Of a DNA stretch of 64,000 bases, positions 42,590 through 51,951 are shown piece after piece. The notes below the pieces were generated by a model. It was not told where the DNA came from. It was given only the letters and a program-made list of their open reading frames with translations, and did not search any database. The DNA lies in assembly GCA_023488885.1 (NCBI GenBank), contig JAMDDH010000033.1, positions 1 through 64,000 of the forward strand. Reading direction: 5' to 3'. This stretch comes from Thermoplasmatota archaeon (lineage in GTDB: Archaea; Thermoplasmatota; Thermoplasmata; Thermoplasmatales; Thermoplasmataceae). Position 1 is the stretch's first letter, and the number at the start of each line of letters is the position of its first letter. The translations under genes were made by a program, and so were the position numbers.

Positions 42590-43480
42590 TTACCATTTTT
42601 GCCCGGTAATTCTTTCAAACATAGTTACATAAAGATCAGACGTTTTCTTAACAATGTCATCAGGCAGACTCGGAATTTGAGGTTCCTCTTTCTTATTTTC
42701 TCTGGCCAGATAGAGTTCCTTGTGGTATCCTATCGACCTGTAATACTGTCGTACAGATTCCTTGCTTAACTCTATGATGTTGCCCTGATCGTAAGCTGGT
42801 TTGTCCCAAAAACGATCCTCGTCAGCGGTTCCGAATGTATCAACGATTATAGGTTCCCTGCCTGCACCAAATGCGAATTCCTTCTTGCCATCCACATGAA
42901 TTAGGCCCCTCTGCAAGACCTGTTTGTTGATTCTCCTGTCGATCTTGAGAATTGTTTCACGTACGTTGTTCAGTTCAGAACCTGACATACCGCCAATCTC
43001 GATTGCCTCACCCTTGGTGAGAACCCTGTCAAATTTTTCATATTTGGTTGTTACCTCGAAATAAGGATCATCGAGTTCCTCTCCGTACTTCGGTACGTGA
43101 TTGAGACCGAGGTTTTCCGGGGTAATCTTACCTTTACTGACACGATCGAATAATGTCCCGGCAACGTAATATCTGACAACGAATTCTAGAGGTATAACGT
43201 ATTCAACTTCGTACGGATTGCCTTTTCCTTCCGGGACATAGAATTTCTTTACCCTCATTTCATTCTTTGAAGGCATCTCAATGAAATGTGTTGGGATCCT
43301 TGCGGAATCCCTGGCCACGTTAAACCAGTAAGCAGAAGTTCTGCAGAGAGATTCTCCTTTGTTGGGAATGAGATTTGGGATCATTTTGTCAAAAACCGAT
43401 ATTTTATCAGTGAACCTGAAAAGAAGAGTCTCACCCTCATCATAAACTTCCTTCACTTTTCCTACACGAATAAGTTCCAT
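42590..43480 (-). CDS. purC: SAICAR synthetase
   Basis: PurC joins aspartate to CAIR with ATP in purine synthesis. The 296-residue protein begins with GKVKEVYDEG (glycine-rich lid), and has the signature PLEFVVRYYVAG and the nucleotide/Mg segment GREPIIVDTFGTADEDRFW. Its length is the longer form compared with ~240-residue bacterial enzymes. It is a single gene facing the methyltransferase. Confidence 0.92.
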   Translation of the reverse strand: MELIRVGKVKEVYDEGETLLFRFTDKISVFDKMIPNLIPNKGESLCRTSAYWFNVARDSARIPTHFIEMPSKNEMRVKKFYVPEGKGNPYEVEYVIPLEFVVRYYVAGTLFDRVSKGKITPENLGLNHVPKYGEELDDPYFEVTTKYEKFDRVLTKGEAIEIGGMSGSELNNVRETILKIDRRINKQVLQRGLIHVDGKKEFAFGAGREPIIVDTFGTADEDRFWDKPAYDQGNIIELSKESVRQYYRSIGYHKELYLARENKKEEPQIPSLPDDIVKKTSDLYVTMFERITGQKW

Positions 43481-43571
43481 TTATTATTAATCGCAATGAT
43501 TTAATAATAACTTTTGCCCCGTGTAAAAAAATAATGATGACATAATTATACATTATTGCATTGACCGGTTA

Positions 43572-44768
43572 TTGACTAAGACTGAGGACTGGATAAAGTT
43601 ACTTGATCGTGTAATTAAGAATGATGACCTCAAGGAACAGAAGAATGCGGAAATTGAACGATGCATTGATCTGATCAGGCAGGGAGTGGGCAGAAATGAC
43701 ATTCAGGCTAAGATTGGAAAAGGGAAAACCGAGAGTGATATATTGTATGAACTTGCCCGATCCAGAATTTCCGCATCAGGTAAATATAGCATGTGGAACC
43801 GATTATGGCTTGATCATTACCTGTCCAGCTACTCAACACCTGAAATAGTTTGTAAATACCGTTCTGGCAGGATCAAGGATTCCAGGGTTATCGATGTTGG
43901 CACAGGTTCAGGCATTCAGGCCATATTTCTATCACAGACAAACGATAAAACAACCAGCATTGACATTAAGCCGGAGAGAAGTAAAATGGCACGGCTAAAT
44001 TCCATGGAGTACAAGACCGGGAATCTTAAATTCCTGACTGGTGATGTTTACAATCTGTCAGAGTCCTTTGAAATCGATGAAAACACTGTAATTTTCAGTG
44101 ATCCGGAAAGACCCCCGACTACGGCGGAGAGAACAATGAATCAACTTATACCATCTCCGGAAAATCTGATCAGAGTATTTGGTGACAGAACCAGTAACTT
44201 TGTTTTTGATCTTCCTCCTCAGATGAGAATGTCCAACATAGGAATAGAAGGTGAGAAAGAGTATTTGTCAATTGACGGGCAGTTGAACAGACTGACGCTA
44301 TACTGCGGTAACGTCGCGGAAGACGAAGTCTCAGCAACAGTTTTGCCTTCAAACTACCGGATTACCGGTGAACCTGAAGAAATAGAGTTTCCTTCTAATC
44401 CTGTAATAACCGACATAATAGCAGTCCCTGATGTAGCTATCACATATGCGATGCTTCTGGGAAAATTATCCGAGCACTATCCGATTACCGCATCGTGGAA
44501 GGATAACCGGAGAGCTGTGTTCAGTGCTGAAGAACACATGAAAGGATTCCCGGGATACCAGTACCGGGTCCTGTCAAGGGTAGACAGTTCAAATGTGAAC
44601 CTGGAGCTGAGGCGTTTAAACTCCCGCAGAGTTTTCCCACGTTTCCTGATAAAGGACAGCGGGTATTATGAAATTAAGCGAAAATGGGAAGATGGCCTTA
44701 CCGGAACAAATGATATTTATGTCTTCAGGAAGGGAGAAATTTATTTCCTATGTGAAGAAGTAATCTGA
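43572..44768 (+). CDS. class I SAM methyltransferase with THUMP-like C-terminal domain
   Basis: A 398-residue protein. The central Rossmann fold has the SAM motif VIDVGTGSGIQAI (about 106-118) and an acidic SIDIKPE at the end of strand 2. The motif IFSDPERPPTT occupies motif IV. The C-terminal ~150 residues resemble the THUMP-like domain found with such methyltransferases (FPRFLIKDSGYYEIKRKW). An N-terminal helical domain of about 90 residues precedes it. A nucleic acid substrate is possible. The start TTG 43572 fits the box ATTATACATT (43545-43554), implying leaderless expression. Confidence 0.72.
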   Translation: MTKTEDWIKLLDRVIKNDDLKEQKNAEIERCIDLIRQGVGRNDIQAKIGKGKTESDILYELARSRISASGKYSMWNRLWLDHYLSSYSTPEIVCKYRSGRIKDSRVIDVGTGSGIQAIFLSQTNDKTTSIDIKPERSKMARLNSMEYKTGNLKFLTGDVYNLSESFEIDENTVIFSDPERPPTTAERTMNQLIPSPENLIRVFGDRTSNFVFDLPPQMRMSNIGIEGEKEYLSIDGQLNRLTLYCGNVAEDEVSATVLPSNYRITGEPEEIEFPSNPVITDIIAVPDVAITYAMLLGKLSEHYPITASWKDNRRAVFSAEEHMKGFPGYQYRVLSRVDSSNVNLELRRLNSRRVFPRFLIKDSGYYEIKRKWEDGLTGTNDIYVFRKGEIYFLCEEVI

Positions 44769-45024
44769 CCTTGCTGGAATAAGCGTTAGTTGAACATAAT
44801 GCAAGAGTAACAAAGTAAGAGTCGTGCCCATGGCACCGTTCACGGATCGGGCTGCCTGACGGAATAAGATGTAGATGAAGCGATTACAGCGAAGTATATT
44901 GTGTGCGGCAGAAGTCCTCACGCAGGATAGACATAAAATTTAAAGCTGTTAATCCATTCTTAGCGGTAGACTAAAATCATTACCTATGTTTTTATAGCTC
45001 GTAAAAATTCTAAGTGAGATCGAA
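44769..45024. other. intergenic region with short inverted repeats
   Basis: No convincing frame longer than about 22 codons. Visible are a GTGCC-CAT-GGCAC hairpin (about 44824-44836), a CCGT/ACGG pair around it and a possible minus-strand TATA (TTTAAATTTTATG near 44933-44945). The ribA promoter TTTTTATAG is at 44990-44998. A small RNA could lie between 44800 and 44920 but the evidence is weak. Confidence 0.35.
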
Positions 45025-45603
45025 ATGCTTGAACTATATTCTAAAGCGAAGCTTCCTACTATGGCCGGAACCTTCGAGATCTATACATTCAAATGGGAAG
45101 ACAGTAAAGACCATGCAGTCCTTGTTAAGGGTGATGTCATGAACGCCCAAAACATCCCCGTTCGAATTCATTCGGAATGTTTCACCGGCGATGTTCTGGG
45201 ATCCCTTAGATGTGACTGCAGGGATCAGTTGATGAGGTCGCTGGTCTATCTTGGAAAACAGGACGTCGGGATGTTAATATACCTGAGACAGGAGGGACGT
45301 GGAATTGGGCTCCTGAATAAGGTGAAAGCGTACGATCTGCAGGATCAGGGATACGATACCGTCGAGGCTAATCTTCTTCTCGGCCTGCCTGTGGACCGGA
45401 GAGACTACACTTATGCTGTTGAAGTTCTGAGGTATTTTAACATACATTCAATAAAACTTATAACGAACAATCCGGCTAAAGTTGACTTCCTCAGTGGCAA
45501 CGATATCGTGGTCTCTGAGAGGATACCCATAAAAAGCACTCCCACTCCTTATGATGAATTTTACCTTTCCACGAAAAAAGTAAGGATGGGTCACCAACTC
45601 TAG
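45025..45603 (+). CDS. ribA: GTP cyclohydrolase II
   Basis: RibA opens GTP to the first riboflavin intermediate, releasing formate and pyrophosphate. The 192-residue protein has the zinc site [16 protein letters not shown] (three cysteines) and the conserved [11 protein letters not shown] motif. Many archaea use the unrelated GTP cyclohydrolase III (ArfA), so the bacterial-type enzyme is notable here. It is unlinked to the ribBLCH operon at 12-13.9 kb. TATA box 44990-44998 lies about 30 bases from the ATG. Confidence 0.93.
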   Translation: MLELYSKAKLPTMAGTFEIYTFKWEDSKDHAVLVKGDVMNAQNIPVRIHSECFTGDVLGSLRCDCRDQLMRSLVYLGKQDVGMLIYLRQEGRGIGLLNKVKAYDLQDQGYDTVEANLLLGLPVDRRDYTYAVEVLRYFNIHSIKLITNNPAKVDFLSGNDIVVSERIPIKSTPTPYDEFYLSTKKVRMGHQL

Positions 45604-45607
45604 TCAG

Positions 45608-45618
45608 ATATTTATATA
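45608..45618 (+). promoter_or_regulatory. glucose dehydrogenase promoter
   Basis: ATATTTATATA lies about 27 bases upstream of ATG 45640, directly after the ribA stop. It shows that the glucose dehydrogenase gene has its own leaderless promoter. Confidence 0.6.
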
Positions 45619-45639
45619 ATTTAGGTAAATTCCTATTGA

Positions 45640-46728
45640 ATGGCAAAGTATAATTCAATTTTGACAAATGCCCCTGAAGGCGGAGTCAGCTATGAAAAAT
45701 TCGAACTGGACATTAGTGGCTTTGAAGTGAATCTTAAACCGCTACTCACAGGAATATGCGGCACCGATCGGGGCATAGTCTATGGATCGCTTCCCTTCGC
45801 GTACAATCCTCACGGTTCTTCCAGACTTGTACTTGGACACGAGAGCCTGTGCCGCGTCACAGATGCATCTTCGAACAATTTCGGAATAAAAAAAGGCGAT
45901 TATGTTATTCCTATGGTTAGAAGACCTGGCAAATGCCTGAACTGTCTGGCAGGCAGATCGGATAACTGTTCTGACGGAGACAAGCATGAAGCAGGAATAA
46001 CAGGTCTCCACGGATTCATGAGAGAGGAATTTGGAGATTCCGCAGAATATCTTGTGAAGGTCCCTGATCCAGAGATAGGTGATGTTGCAGTCTTGACTGA
46101 ACCCCTCAAAAACGTATGCAAGGCATTCGAGGTTTTCGACACCGTCTCAAGGAAATCAATATTCACGGATAGTGCGGGAACTTATCACGAGAAAAAAAGT
46201 GTTGTTGTAGGAACCGGAAGTGAAGCTTTTCTGTTTGCTCTTAAGTCCATTGATTATGGTTTTCAGACATATATTACCAACAGGCATGGCCTGGATGATG
46301 TAAAGGACGAGTTTGTACAGAAAACTGGCATGAATTTCTACGACTATAGTTCTAGCGTCGAGCCTGAAAAAGATGGATTCGATCTGGCAATTGACACCAG
46401 TGGCGATCCGTCGACAATATTCAGATTTCTAAGGAAGTTGAATAACAACGGAATTCTGGTACTCTTCGGAACCAACGGAAAAGCTCCCCCAGCCAATCTT
46501 GACGGGAGCGACATAGATCACATAATAGAAAGAAACATCGCTGTAATAGGTTCAGTTGACGGTGCCAGAATTCATTACGAAAAGGCACTTCAGGATCTGA
46601 CCAGATGGAGATATCAGTACGGTTCAGCTCTTCAGAGCATGATAACGGATAAGGTCAGCCCTGAAGATACTCAGATATTCACAAAAAAACCATCAGATGA
46701 AATAAAAACAGTGATAGACTGGAGTTGA
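45640..46728 (+). CDS. gdh: glucose 1-dehydrogenase (zinc, MDR family)
   Basis: A 362-residue medium-chain dehydrogenase closely resembling the Thermoplasma acidophilum enzyme, for instance in TGICGTDRG, GHESL, VRRPGKCLNC, the KHEAGITGLHGFMR stretch and LTEPLKN. It oxidises glucose (often also galactose) with NADP+ as the first step of the non-phosphorylative Entner-Doudoroff pathway. Catalytic zinc ligands lie in the GICGTD and GHE motifs; a cysteine group C-x2-C-x7-C (about 94-104) forms the structural zinc site. The Rossmann motif is VVGTGSEA. Its stop overlaps the folD start. Confidence 0.93.
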   Translation: MAKYNSILTNAPEGGVSYEKFELDISGFEVNLKPLLTGICGTDRGIVYGSLPFAYNPHGSSRLVLGHESLCRVTDASSNNFGIKKGDYVIPMVRRPGKCLNCLAGRSDNCSDGDKHEAGITGLHGFMREEFGDSAEYLVKVPDPEIGDVAVLTEPLKNVCKAFEVFDTVSRKSIFTDSAGTYHEKKSVVVGTGSEAFLFALKSIDYGFQTYITNRHGLDDVKDEFVQKTGMNFYDYSSSVEPEKDGFDLAIDTSGDPSTIFRFLRKLNNNGILVLFGTNGKAPPANLDGSDIDHIIERNIAVIGSVDGARIHYEKALQDLTRWRYQYGSALQSMITDKVSPEDTQIFTKKPSDEIKTVIDWS

Positions 46729-47582
46729 AGAACATAAAAACTGGAGTAGTAGACTCAAAGGCGATCGGACAGAGGATCAGGGCCGATATTGAGAAGAACC
46801 TTGAAATCCGGGGCAAACGCGGTTATCTTCCGGGAATCGCTATTGTAAGAGTTGGCAGAGATCCTGCCTCAGAATTTTATTTTAATGCAAAAATCAAAAG
46901 AGCGAAGGAATTCGGAATAGAGGTAATCGCAACAACACTTGAGGAAGATGCCCGGGAAAAGGAGGTCCTTGAATGCCTGAAGGAACTTTCTAACGACAGT
47001 ACAGTCCATGGAATTTTGCTGGAAAGTCCCGTCCCTGGGCATCTCGATTACAAGAAACTTGTTAATACAATACCATTTCAGAAGGACATTGACGGCGCCA
47101 CAGATATCAGCCTTGGCAGACTTATGTCCGGAGAAGAAACGCTTGTAGCTGCAACCCCTCTCGCTGTCATGGAGTTTCTTGGAGAAATTTCTCTCGAAAG
47201 CGGCAGCCTGGTCTCGATCATCAATCGTACAATAACCGTAGGGAAACCGCTGACAATGCTCCTCCTTAACGCTAATTACACTCCGGTTGTATGCCATAGC
47301 AGGACAAAGAATCTTAAGGAGATATGCAGAAGATCTGACGCAATTGTTGTGGCAGCCGGGCGACCCAGGTTTTTGGGACCGGAATACGTTAACAACAACT
47401 CAGTGGTGGTAGATGTTGGGATAAATTCCGAAAATGGAAAGATCGTCGGAGATGCTGATTTTGAGAGCCTGAAAGGAATTGTCAAAACTATAACTCCGGT
47501 ACCAGGCGGTGTCGGATCCATAACCAGCCTTATCATTTTTAAGAATTTGTTGCAAGCTCAGGAGTTACAGGAAAAATTTTGA
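46725..47582 (+). CDS. folD: methylenetetrahydrofolate dehydrogenase/cyclohydrolase
   Basis: FolD interconverts methylene-, methenyl- and formyl-tetrahydrofolate. The 285-residue protein has the catalytic Tyr/Lys segment SEFYFNAKIKRA (about 46-57), the ESPVPGHLD variant of the QLPLP motif, DIDGATD, and PVPGGVGSIT near the end. The Gln-to-Glu-type change in the QLPLP motif is a variation to note. The start TTG 46725 overlaps the gdh stop (TTGA), so it is translated from the gdh mRNA. Confidence 0.9.
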   Translation: MKNIKTGVVDSKAIGQRIRADIEKNLEIRGKRGYLPGIAIVRVGRDPASEFYFNAKIKRAKEFGIEVIATTLEEDAREKEVLECLKELSNDSTVHGILLESPVPGHLDYKKLVNTIPFQKDIDGATDISLGRLMSGEETLVAATPLAVMEFLGEISLESGSLVSIINRTITVGKPLTMLLLNANYTPVVCHSRTKNLKEICRRSDAIVVAAGRPRFLGPEYVNNNSVVVDVGINSENGKIVGDADFESLKGIVKTITPVPGGVGSITSLIIFKNLLQAQELQEKF

Positions 47583-47670
47583 TCGAGCATCCGGTTTAAC
47601 ACAGAAACATTCGGACTTAACATTAATAATGTTTATTTATTGACCGCCGATAAAGTTTAGTGGTAAATGC

Positions 47671-48393
47671 ATGCAGGTTCAGGATGAAATTGACACGATA
47701 ATCAGTTTTTTAAGGGAACAGATTGGCGATCGCAACCCGGTCATCGGAATAAGCGGTGGCATTGACAGTGCGGTTACCCTGATGCTCTTGGCGAAGGCTT
47801 TCGGGAAAGAACGGATTCATGCTTATTTTATGCCGGATGAAAAAACCCCTGAGAAAGACCGCCTAGATGTTGAAGCGCTCAGCAGAGTGAGTGGGGTCGG
47901 TATCGAAACCGTGAAAATAGATACTGTCGTTAATGCATTTAAGACGCTTCTTGAGGTGGATACCAGGGAAGCCCTTGGGAATATAAAATCAAGAACTAGA
48001 ATGACCATATTATATTATTATGCAAATTCGAACGATGGAATTGTTGTTGGGACAACTAACCGCAGTGAGTATCTGATAGGGTATTACACTAAATTCGGTG
48101 ACGGAGGCTGTGACATTGAGCCCATAATACACCTTCTTAAGTGGCAGGTGAAAAAGTTGGCTTCAGCACTCAATGTACCAGAAAGTATAATCAACAAGAA
48201 ACCTTCCGCAGGATTGTGGGAATCCCAGACAGATGAAACTGAACTTGGAATATCATATGATGAACTTGATGAGATCCTTACAAACATGTTTGTTGCAAAG
48301 TCCGGTTCAGGTGGAGAAATTTACCATAAGGTGAAGGAGATGTACGATAATTCAATGCATAAAAGGTGTATGCCGAAGTCTTTGTTGACTTAA
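47671..48393 (+). CDS. nadE: NH3-dependent NAD+ synthetase
   Basis: NadE amidates nicotinic acid adenine dinucleotide. The 240-residue protein has the PP-loop GISGGIDSA (about 24-32), the GTTNRSEYLIGYYTKFGDGGCDIEPI segment and KKPSAGLWESQTDE loop. It lacks a glutaminase domain, so ammonia is the donor. A TATA-like GTTTATTTATTG at about 47631-47642 lies 30 bases upstream of the ATG. Confidence 0.95.
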   Translation: MQVQDEIDTIISFLREQIGDRNPVIGISGGIDSAVTLMLLAKAFGKERIHAYFMPDEKTPEKDRLDVEALSRVSGVGIETVKIDTVVNAFKTLLEVDTREALGNIKSRTRMTILYYYANSNDGIVVGTTNRSEYLIGYYTKFGDGGCDIEPIIHLLKWQVKKLASALNVPESIINKKPSAGLWESQTDETELGISYDELDEILTNMFVAKSGSGGEIYHKVKEMYDNSMHKRCMPKSLLT

Positions 48394-48402
48394 GAGGAAG
48401 TG

Positions 48403-49692
48403 ATGATCTCAACATTTGCTGTACAGTATTACCAGATAAGTCTGATTCTCATACTTGCAGCATTTGCCATACCCATATCGCGAAAAATCGCAGTAGCTGA
48501 TATCCCAATCCTGATCATTCTCGGAATAATTTTCGGCCCAGGCCTGGAAATAATTAACAATAATTTTGCTTCCCAGTTTCTCACTCAGTTCGGCGGGCTT
48601 GGCGTTGGACTGCTTGGAGTCATGATCATACTCTACTATGAAAGCCATCACATGAATTTCCGAATTATCCGCAGGCATGTGTACAAGATAGTTGCCCTTG
48701 ACACTGCAGGAGTTATCATCACTGCGGTTGTCTCCGGCTTCCTGTTCTCCCTCATCTTCCAGGCGCCAATCAGTGTAGGATTCCTCTTCGGTGCTATAAT
48801 TTCTCCTACAGACCCTGCAACTCTGATCCCCCTTTTCAAGAGGATCAACATAAAGGACGATATTTCAGGAACACTAGTAGGAGAGAGTCTTTTCAACGAC
48901 CCCATCGGAATTATACTTGTGTCCATAGCTATCCTGCTCATAACTCCAAATGCAGTGTACATATCGAGTTTTTCCGGCCTTGCAAGTCATACGGGAGTAC
49001 TGCTCGGATCGATAATTTATTTCTTGGTACAGATTAGCATACCGACGGCGATAGGCATAACCGTTGGTTTCAGCGTGATTATCCTTAACAGGTTTCTCAA
49101 TTTCGAGAACCTGATAGTTGGATTGCTGCTGGGAATAGTAATACTCGAGTTCACCGCTCTGGAAGCAACCGGCCTGACACCGTTCCCAGCAATAATTGCC
49201 ACTGGTGCAATTGTCGGAAACTTTTCAGATAAGAGCATATTCTGGAACCGGGAGGCTAATTTTCAGGAGAATCTATCTTTTCTTGCCCAGGCAATCATAT
49301 TTCTTACCCTTGGAAGCATGCTGACAAGGCAACAGCTTGTCGAATATGCATTTATAGGTATTGCACTAACCATACTCGTTATATTTGTCTCCAGGCCGGT
49401 TGCGGTTATTGTTTCAATGTTCCCCCTATTCCGGAAGAATCGAAGAGGTATAGACCGTAATACTGTAACTTTCTTTTCAATGGTTGGCCCAAGGGGAGTG
49501 GTATCCGTAGTAATGGCTACAGTTCCTTACAGTGTGGGGTTGGAAACCGGGAATCAGGAATTATTGCATTATGGTCCCATTATTGGCGTTGTCGTCTCAT
49601 TTGTGGTTCTTTTCTCGATAATACTGCAGACCATCTATGTTCCTTATCTGTCAAGAAAGCTATTCAAGCAGGTAAACAACAATGATCATTGA
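48403..49692 (+). CDS. Na+/H+ antiporter, CPA1 (NhaP) family
   Basis: A 429-residue membrane protein with about twelve helices. The family motifs are SPTDPATLIPLF (helix 4/5 unwound region) and GESLFNDPIGI, holding the Asn-Asp pair that binds the cation and proton; GPRGVVSVV lies near the end. It exchanges Na+ (or K+) for H+ and may help pH control in an acid habitat. ATG 48403 is preceded by AGAGGAAGTG, right after nadE, suggesting co-transcription. Its end overlaps the convergent ATPase gene by 7 bases. Confidence 0.88.
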   Translation: MISTFAVQYYQISLILILAAFAIPISRKIAVADIPILIILGIIFGPGLEIINNNFASQFLTQFGGLGVGLLGVMIILYYESHHMNFRIIRRHVYKIVALDTAGVIITAVVSGFLFSLIFQAPISVGFLFGAIISPTDPATLIPLFKRINIKDDISGTLVGESLFNDPIGIILVSIAILLITPNAVYISSFSGLASHTGVLLGSIIYFLVQISIPTAIGITVGFSVIILNRFLNFENLIVGLLLGIVILEFTALEATGLTPFPAIIATGAIVGNFSDKSIFWNREANFQENLSFLAQAIIFLTLGSMLTRQQLVEYAFIGIALTILVIFVSRPVAVIVSMFPLFRKNRRGIDRNTVTFFSMVGPRGVVSVVMATVPYSVGLETGNQELLHYGPIIGVVVSFVVLFSIILQTIYVPYLSRKLFKQVNNNDH

Positions 49693-51116
49693 ATGTTGAG
49701 CAGTTCCATCGCCTTTTCGGGACTCTGGTTATATAATGAAATCACGTACCTTGCCTTTTCAAAGTTAGATATTCCTGCTTCCTTCATCCGGGAGATCACC
49801 TTCCGGCGCCGCGTGGTCTCCATTTCCAGTTGTTCATAAGGCACCCCGTCCCTTGCCGAGATGGTCTTGAACGTGTAGCTGTACTCCGAAGATTCATATT
49901 CGCCATAGTTATTTCGCTTGAATATCTTGTTTGTGATAAGTTCCCCAGTACCGGGATCAATCTCCACGATTTCCGAGACTTCCTTCACGAAACGTTGCAA
50001 TTTCCCCTGATTGTATCCGGTGCTGAGAATTATTACGACGTCGAGCGACGTCAAAAGGGTTCTTGGAATCGATATTGGTTCTGCTTCAAGCCTATGGACG
50101 AAAGTCTCCACATTATCAGCATGGAACGTCCCCATTCCGAATCTCCCTGCGGACATTGCCTGGAAAACCGTGAAGGTTTCGCCTCCCCTGACTTCTCCGA
50201 GTATTATGTAATTAGGGCGGTGCCGCAGGGCTGATTCCAGCAGGTCAAACATGTCAATAGCAGTTCCATGCGCATATCCCTTGCTAACACCTACTGAAGA
50301 ACGTGTTACGGTTGATATCCAGTTTTCATGCTTCAGATTTAATTCATTGGTATCTTCTATTGTCACAATTTTCTTCTGCGGTGAAACAAAACTCAGAATG
50401 CTGTTAAGGAATGTTGTTTTCCCGGTTGCAGTTCCGCCGACGATCATTATATTGGCCCCGTACTCCACTATGGTCCACAGAAACGCAAGTACACCAGAAT
50501 CAACGGTGTCGAGATTCATGAGATCGATCGGGCTCAGCGGCACTTCCCTGAATTTCCTTATGGTGAAACTGGGACCGCGGGTGGTTACGTATCTTCCGAG
50601 AGATGCCTGAAGTCTGGATCCATCCGGGAGTGAGGTTTCCACTATCGGAGTGGAAACGGAGATCTGTTTTCCACCACTCTGCACCAGTTTACGTATGAAT
50701 GTGTTGAGAGTGTCTTCTGACTCAAATGATATGTTTGTAGGAATGTATCCGTATTCCTTGAGAAATACGTAGACGGGAGATCCTGCGCTTTCACAGGAGA
50801 TATCTTCTATTCTGGGATCGCGCATAAGAGGCTGAATCCTGTCCATTCCGACATAAAATCTGTCGAGATAATACATATCTACTTCGTCGGGAGCACCTGA
50901 ATCCATATCTTTGATAAATGAACTAAAGTCTATCTTGGTACCAGACGAATTTGCCTCTTTAAATGCCGCTATATATCCATCAATCTTCTTTTTTTCCTTT
51001 TCTGATAACTTTTTTTCTTCTATGCGATATTTAATAATCGTGCCTGCTTTGATAATGCTAACCTGAAGTAAATCGTTGAGAAGTTTGTATTGTTCCAGGA
51101 TTTTTTCGCCTTTCAT
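49686..51116 (-). CDS. type IV filament secretion ATPase (second ATPase of operon)
   Basis: A 476-residue GspE/VirB11-type ATPase of the archaeal filament group. Walker A is GGTATGKTTFLNS; the Asp box IVTIEDTNEL, ILGEVRGGET (Walker B) and the His box MGTFHADN follow. The N-terminal domain (about 1-190) contains ISCESAGSPVYVFLKEYG, typical of FlaI-like ATPases. ATG 51116 is preferred over 51143, because an AGTGAT ribosome site lies six bases before it. It is the last gene of the filament operon and only ~30% similar by eye to the first ATPase. Confidence 0.87.
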   Translation of the reverse strand: MKGEKILEQYKLLNDLLQVSIIKAGTIIKYRIEEKKLSEKEKKKIDGYIAAFKEANSSGTKIDFSSFIKDMDSGAPDEVDMYYLDRFYVGMDRIQPLMRDPRIEDISCESAGSPVYVFLKEYGYIPTNISFESEDTLNTFIRKLVQSGGKQISVSTPIVETSLPDGSRLQASLGRYVTTRGPSFTIRKFREVPLSPIDLMNLDTVDSGVLAFLWTIVEYGANIMIVGGTATGKTTFLNSILSFVSPQKKIVTIEDTNELNLKHENWISTVTRSSVGVSKGYAHGTAIDMFDLLESALRHRPNYIILGEVRGGETFTVFQAMSAGRFGMGTFHADNVETFVHRLEAEPISIPRTLLTSLDVVIILSTGYNQGKLQRFVKEVSEIVEIDPGTGELITNKIFKRNNYGEYESSEYSYTFKTISARDGVPYEQLEMETTRRRKVISRMKEAGISNFEKARYVISLYNQSPEKAMELLNIQ

Positions 51117-51126
51117 CTTAATCACT

Positions 51127-51951
51127 TCAAATTGCACCAGCAAATGCCAGTATTATGGAGCTGGCAAGCAACATCATGCCGGTTTCCACGAAACCCGTAA
51201 CCGGGTTGCGATCGTTTACCAACCCTATTATTGTACCTATTCCTACTGCCTCAACGTAGATTCCTATGTCAAATATCCTTTTCAGAACTTTCGCACCGGC
51301 ACTCTGAAAGATAAGCCCCTGAGTACTAGCAAATTTGATTTCGGCAAAGAAGCGTATATCTATAACAACCATGACAAAAAGAAATACAGCGAAAGAGATC
51401 ATAAGGATCAGGTTATAATTTTTCATCTCGGAATTCCGTTCTTCCCTCAAAAGCTGCATTTGAGACGTGAACTGAGACACAAGGGCAATCACATCTGAGG
51501 TATTGCTCCCGGATTCACCTGCCTTCCTGAGGATGATTCCAATTCTCTGAAGTTCCGGATCGTCAAGTACCTTCCCGAACTGGTCAAGGGCGTCCTCAAC
51601 CGGGGTTCCTGTCGATACACTGGACGCCAGCTGTCTAACGTCGCCATTCAGGGCCCCGTAATTATTGCTCGACACGCGCATCACTGCCTCTGACAGTGGA
51701 ATGCCGAACATAGTAAATTCAGAAAGGTCTCTAAGAAAGTCTGAAACTCGCCTTTCCGCATCATCAAGTCTTGCGTTTATTATCCTCCTGTTGAGCCCGA
51801 TTGGAATCATGAATATAGAAACACTGATCGGAACGTACAGATACGGGCTCCCTGATGGAGGATAAACTCTGGAAAATATTGTGGACATGATCATCCCGAA
51901 TGCTACCGACAGCGCAAGAGAACCAAGTATCGTTAAATGCAGTGACTTCAT
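51127..51951 (-). CDS. type II/IV secretion platform protein, TadC-like
   Basis: A 274-residue membrane protein with one T2SF domain (about 65-200; FLRDLSEFTMFGIPLSEAV) and about five hydrophobic segments: two at the N-terminus (8-28, 38-55) and three at the C-terminus (178-200, 228-245, 255-273). It is the second of two half-length platform proteins that together match one full ArlJ/PilC-type protein. Its ATG overlaps the previous gene by four bases. Confidence 0.83.
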   Translation of the reverse strand: MKSLHLTILGSLALSVAFGMIMSTIFSRVYPPSGSPYLYVPISVSIFMIPIGLNRRIINARLDDAERRVSDFLRDLSEFTMFGIPLSEAVMRVSSNNYGALNGDVRQLASSVSTGTPVEDALDQFGKVLDDPELQRIGIILRKAGESGSNTSDVIALVSQFTSQMQLLREERNSEMKNYNLILMISFAVFLFVMVVIDIRFFAEIKFASTQGLIFQSAGAKVLKRIFDIGIYVEAVGIGTIIGLVNDRNPVTGFVETGMMLLASSIILAFAGAI

